Below are positions 61,031 through 64,000 of a DNA stretch of 64,000 bases, piece after piece. Source of the stretch: Fulvitalea axinellae (GTDB lineage Bacteria > Bacteroidota > Bacteroidia > Cytophagales > Cyclobacteriaceae); contig NZ_AP025314.1 in assembly GCF_036492835.1 (NCBI RefSeq), forward strand, positions 1,488,001 through 1,552,000, in the 5' to 3' direction. Numbering within the stretch: the first letter of the stretch is position 1; the number at the start of each line of letters is the position of its first letter. The notes beneath the pieces were generated by a model. That model saw only the letters and a program-made list of their open reading frames with translations, ran no database searches and was not told where the DNA came from. Both the position numbers and the translations under genes were made by a program.

Positions 61031-61822
61031 ATGGATATCCTTACACATACAATGACCGGATTGGCAGTGGGGACTGTGGCCGCGGGTTTTTCGAAAAAAT
61101 CTTGGTTTATGAAATCAAAATATATCTTGGCCGGTGGTTTTGCCGGAGCTCTCCCTGATGTGGATACCGTTAGTCTTTGGTCTAAATTCGATAAGTATTT
61201 TGGTCCCTTTTTTCAATTGGAAAATTCCGGTAAGCATATTTATTCGGCTAAGTTTTGGTATTCCCATCACGGTTTTATGCATTCGTTATTAGCGCCGATT
61301 GTTTTGTTATGTATACTGGCCTTGATAGTTGCGGTAATTAAAATCAAAATTCCGACTATTAAGCAAATACGAAAAACCATTTCCTTACTCACTGTTTTCG
61401 TATTGGGTTATTGGGCTCATTTGTTGGAAGATATGCCAACTCCTAGTGCATCGTGGGGAGGAGTTAATTTCTTTTGGCCTTCGGTGGAATACACGGGCGG
61501 ATGGGGAAAGATATGGTGGTGGAATAATTATGATGTCTTTATTTTTATATCTGCCATAGTGGTTTTTAATTTATTGATATTGGCTTTGTCCAGTATTATG
61601 AAATTCAAAGCAGGAAGGCTTTGCTTATCGATTTTTGTATTGGGTGTTACGCTGTCTGTTTGGCAAATTACCAATCGGGCTTACGATTTTAATGTGGCGT
61701 CAAAGAAACACGGATACGCCTTTTGCGAAAAGAAATCGAAAGAAATACAACGTGAGGTTCTGGGCAAAAGGATTTATACGTGGATGGTGGCTTTGGATAA
61801 TAAGATAAAATTGAATTTTTGA
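61031..61822 (+). CDS. YdjM-like (DUF457) inner-membrane metal-dependent hydrolase-type protein
   Basis: The first 60 residues match the DUF457/YdjM family: MDILTHTMTGLAVGTVAAGF (His6 region), GGFAGALPDVDTVS and WYSHHGFMHSLLAP. The HTxxG, PDxD and HRxxxHS-like motifs are the conserved polar residues thought to bind a metal. Four or five hydrophobic segments follow (about 85-105, 115-135, 175-200, 205-225). E. coli YdjM is under LexA control, and its function is unknown. No SOS box was identified here. The gene converges on the ABC permease with a 24-base gap. Confidence 0.85.
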   Translation: MDILTHTMTGLAVGTVAAGFSKKSWFMKSKYILAGGFAGALPDVDTVSLWSKFDKYFGPFFQLENSGKHIYSAKFWYSHHGFMHSLLAPIVLLCILALIVAVIKIKIPTIKQIRKTISLLTVFVLGYWAHLLEDMPTPSASWGGVNFFWPSVEYTGGWGKIWWWNNYDVFIFISAIVVFNLLILALSSIMKFKAGRLCLSIFVLGVTLSVWQITNRAYDFNVASKKHGYAFCEKKSKEIQREVLGKRIYTWMVALDNKIKLNF

Positions 61823-61846
61823 AGAACGTGCCCAGTTGATATAAAA

Positions 61847-63031
61847 TCAGTTAGAAACAGTTTTACGAATATACTTTCCGACGATAAAATAATAGACCGG
61901 AATAAAAACGGCGCAAAGAATAAAACTAATCAAAACGATCTTTCCTGACCCAGTTTGGAATTCCAAGGTGTTTCTGAAGTAATTCAAGTATTGATTTCTG
62001 ATGTATAGACAAAAAACGGTAGCGAATACAAAGCATATTAGTGTAACGCCACTGATAAGGATACGGTAGAAATAAGCGATTTGCCGGATCTCGTAACCAA
62101 TGAAAAATAGATTCTGAATAGTCTCTTTGTTTTTTTGGATAACCAAATGTACGCTCAGAAGGATAAAAGCGCATGAAAGCGCCAAGATTAAAGCGGCTAC
62201 GAAAAAGACGAAATAGAATATGGAATTAAAGAAGAAAAGCAATCGGCTTTGTTCCAAAGAGGCTTTGTTGATGGCGTAATTGTGTTCATTGAAAAAACGG
62301 GCAACGGATTCGTCGCTTATATTTTTGAATTCGACTAACAGCCTACTGGTTTTACTTTCTTTCCTTTCACCATAATTTTTATTTGCCCAATTAAGGAATG
62401 TTTCGGGTACTAGAATTGAGTTGATCTTATCAGAAAAACCTACAATACGGCTTTTGAATCTTTTTGATTTCCCTCTTCCAAAAATACTTACCGTAAATTC
62501 AATTTCGGAAACGGTAGTTTTCGAAATTACCGGTAACCCTTGGCTTTCCGCAAAACCGAAATTATAAAGGTTTATATAGTTTTCGGGGATAATAATGGGA
62601 ATGAAATCGTTACCTATTTTCCAATTCCATTCGGGGCTTTCTACATCGAGATATTGGTCCGGAATACTTTCGAAAAATAAATCGGTGGTGAAAACCGGTC
62701 CGCCAGCCAGCTGTGGAGATGTGGCCTTGATTCGGAATGTTGCGTTATTGAATGCCGAAATAGCTTGTACGAATGACTGCTCTTTTAATTCGCTGAGTTC
62801 TTTTTCGTTAAAGTATAGCCTGCTTTTATCGACGGATTTAAAGGCCGAAACCGTTTTGCTTACAACTGCGGTTTTCTGTTTAAAGACATTCGATTCCTGA
62901 TTTAACAGAGGTTTCAGATCCAGATATAATTGCGAGAAAAGAAGAATAACGCATAATCCGAAAAAAAGGGAAAGAGCGTAACCGGCAATTTGAATTATGG
63001 AAAGGGTTTTCTTCTGGAGTTTGAAAAGCAT
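61847..63031 (-). CDS. ABC transporter permease, FtsX/MacB-like
   Basis: A 394-residue membrane protein with a first helix at about 12-34 (AGYALSLFFGLCVILLFSQLYL), a large extracytoplasmic domain (about 35-260) and three C-terminal helices (about 265-297, 315-340, 362-385). This is the four-helix layout of FtsX/MacB-type permeases, which move lipoproteins or act as mechanotransmitters rather than pumping through a pore. It lies 78 bases after the ATPase gene on the same strand, so the pair should form one complex. The cargo is unknown. No membrane fusion protein is visible in the window. Confidence 0.82.
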   Translation of the reverse strand: MLFKLQKKTLSIIQIAGYALSLFFGLCVILLFSQLYLDLKPLLNQESNVFKQKTAVVSKTVSAFKSVDKSRLYFNEKELSELKEQSFVQAISAFNNATFRIKATSPQLAGGPVFTTDLFFESIPDQYLDVESPEWNWKIGNDFIPIIIPENYINLYNFGFAESQGLPVISKTTVSEIEFTVSIFGRGKSKRFKSRIVGFSDKINSILVPETFLNWANKNYGERKESKTSRLLVEFKNISDESVARFFNEHNYAINKASLEQSRLLFFFNSIFYFVFFVAALILALSCAFILLSVHLVIQKNKETIQNLFFIGYEIRQIAYFYRILISGVTLICFVFATVFCLYIRNQYLNYFRNTLEFQTGSGKIVLISFILCAVFIPVYYFIVGKYIRKTVSN

Positions 63032-63109
63032 GGCGTGTGAAAGCTGATGAGAAGAATAAGGCTAAAGTTACTGGATAAAGAGCAGGATCGAATATGGTCG
63101 TTGTTTCGA

Positions 63110-63742
63110 TTATAAATGAAGTGTGTGATCGTATTCGAAAAAATACTCGTCGTGCAAAGAAGTCAGAATCAGTCCGGCGTTTCTTTTTTTTATTTCCAGG
63201 TTAATTATTTCGGTTAATATTCTGATGTTTTCCGGATCGAGATGACTAAAGGGTTCGTCCAAAAGCAAAAAATCGAATGGTTGGCAAAGCGCGCGTATTA
63301 TGGCTACACGTTGTTTTTGGCCAAGTGATAGGGACCCTAGGTTTTGGTCTCGTTTACCGTTAAGTTGTACGGCTTTAATAAGCGAATCGATTTCCTCTGC
63401 CGATTTTTCATTTGTTATTCTATTTTTCAATTCTATATTTTCGAATACGCTTAATTGATCGAAAAGCTTAAGATCTTGAAAAATATAACTGATACGGTTC
63501 TTTCTGAAGTGGAAATTGGTAGAACCAATTACTTCATTTTCAAAAATGATTTTCCCGTTATAGTTTGAGTTGGTTCCGTAAATGAAATTAAGCAAAGATG
63601 ATTTTCCGCGCCCGGAACGGGCTTTTACCAAATATTTTTTTCCGGAATGGAAGACCACGGAGTTTTTAAGAAATATGTCTGAACCCGATACTTCGGATTC
63701 AGACATATATGTAGGTGTGATTTTTTGTAATTCGATCGTCAT
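63110..63742 (-). CDS. ABC transporter ATP-binding protein, LolD/MacB-like
   Basis: The 210-residue nucleotide-binding domain is complete: Walker A KARSGRGKSSLLN (about 37-49), Q-loop YIFQDLKLFD, signature SLGQKQRVAIIRAL (LSLGQ instead of LSGGQ) and Walker B FLLLDEPFSH, with the H-loop in LTSLHDEYFFE. The signature's Gly-to-Leu variant (SLSLGQ) is seen in some MacB-type ATPases. It starts 8 bases after the stop of the small partial gene and is followed by the FtsX-like permease. Together they form a two-component exporter or lipoprotein-release system. Confidence 0.92.
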   Translation of the reverse strand: MTIELQKITPTYMSESEVSGSDIFLKNSVVFHSGKKYLVKARSGRGKSSLLNFIYGTNSNYNGKIIFENEVIGSTNFHFRKNRISYIFQDLKLFDQLSVFENIELKNRITNEKSAEEIDSLIKAVQLNGKRDQNLGSLSLGQKQRVAIIRALCQPFDFLLLDEPFSHLDPENIRILTEIINLEIKKRNAGLILTSLHDEYFFEYDHTLHL

Positions 63743-63750
63743 GTTATTAA

Positions 63751-64000
63751 TTACATCGATGCGAAAAGAAGATAATTTTCATCCAAAGCCTTAATGATTT
63801 CGCGCAGGCTATTTTCGTCTCCTTTCATATGAAAAACAACCTCACTGGAAGTGACGTTTGAATTGGTGATTTCTATATTTTCCATTAAACCGTTCCAGAT
63901 ATCCATAGCTTTTTGTTCTTTCGAATTAAGGCGTCCCATGGTCTGGGTACGGAAATTCTCAGGATACTCGGCGGTGTTCAAATTCAAATATAAGTAAGTG
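63751..64000 (-). CDS. hypothetical protein, C-terminal part, cut by window edge
   Basis: The reading frame is open to the window edge (83 codons visible), so the protein is cut at its N-terminus. A TTG at 63987 exists but is unlikely to be the start, since codons upstream also read as coding. The visible part (TMGRLNSKEQKAMDIWNGLMEN, TSSEVVFHMKGDENSLREIIKAL) is soluble and mixed alpha/beta. It is encoded 8 bases upstream of the ABC ATPase gene, so it is likely part of the same operon. No family is recognised. Confidence 0.6.
   Translation of the reverse strand, partial: TYLYLNLNTAEYPENFRTQTMGRLNSKEQKAMDIWNGLMENIEITNSNVTSSEVVFHMKGDENSLREIIKALDENYLLFASM

Noticed and set aside
1..64000. CRISPR array, tRNA, rRNA or insertion sequence
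   Set aside because: No array of spaced repeats, no cloverleaf-like or rRNA-like sequence, no transposase or terminal inverted repeats were found by reading.

Overview
The window comes from a Bacteroidota chromosome, most likely of the order Cytophagales. The evidence is a set of families largely confined to that phylum (DUF4290 upstream of murA, DUF4296, DUF3109, DUF3078, DUF4249, a DUF349-repeat protein, a TonB-dependent receptor with a carboxypeptidase-regulatory-like N-terminus), many lipoproteins and GH97/GH31 enzymes, few recognisable Shine-Dalgarno sites, and TAnnTTTG-type -7 promoter elements. No rRNA, tRNA, insertion sequence, CRISPR array or prophage module was recognised. I placed 51 protein-coding genes, two of them cut by the window ends. 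Many starts were moved from a far-upstream TTG to the ATG or GTG that fits the family or the signal peptide.

Layout: 0-5.6 kb holds housekeeping and envelope genes (PBP4-type carboxypeptidase, Nfu/Mrp iron-sulfur pair, GreA-like protein, Nudix hydrolase, LAS-type membrane peptidase, AhpD-like protein). 5.8-9.6 kb holds two tandem large paralogues of unknown function. A third, larger relative lies alone at 29.7-32.3 kb. 10.3-15.3 kb is a surface-uptake block (lipoprotein, TonB receptor, DUF4249 lipoprotein). 15.6-22.3 kb has a LysM transglycosylase, a DUF3078 protein, a subtilase and a DUF3109 protein. 22.5-29.6 kb is core metabolism (UvrD helicase, DUF4290-MurA-propeller operon, an alpha-oxoamine synthase probably for sphingoid or sulfonolipid bases). 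32.4-37.6 kb has lipoproteins, a membrane-bound winged-helix regulator and a divergent GH97 glycosidase. 37.8-44 kb carries MutS2-DUF4296 and a DUF58/BatD-like/BatA operon. 44-55.7 kb is housekeeping (TlpA-like, GatB, AlaS, M23 peptidase, MerR, GT2-PdxH, YqgE, DUF349). 56-64 kb has a GH31 enzyme, a ClpP-like lipoprotein, a PH-domain protein, a YdjM-like membrane protein and an ABC transporter cassette.

The most unusual content is the three-member paralogue family (5812-7605, 7614-9635, 29700-32339). All three share a mid-protein helical domain and a C-terminal domain that I read as related to the M91/NleD-type effector metallopeptidases, but in each the HExxH zinc site is replaced (GMLGQ, RALST, RALEQ) while the flanking framework and the terminal E-x2-LR-x-E motif stay. 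The largest member also has a Cys...His arrangement like a papain-fold toxin domain. They look like inactivated or repurposed secreted effectors. This is inference from motifs and needs profile or structure searches.

Other notable points are a MurA with the catalytic cysteine replaced by aspartate, an Mrp ATPase that lacks the CxxC cluster ligands beside an Nfu scaffold that keeps them, and a DUF58/Bat operon without MoxR.
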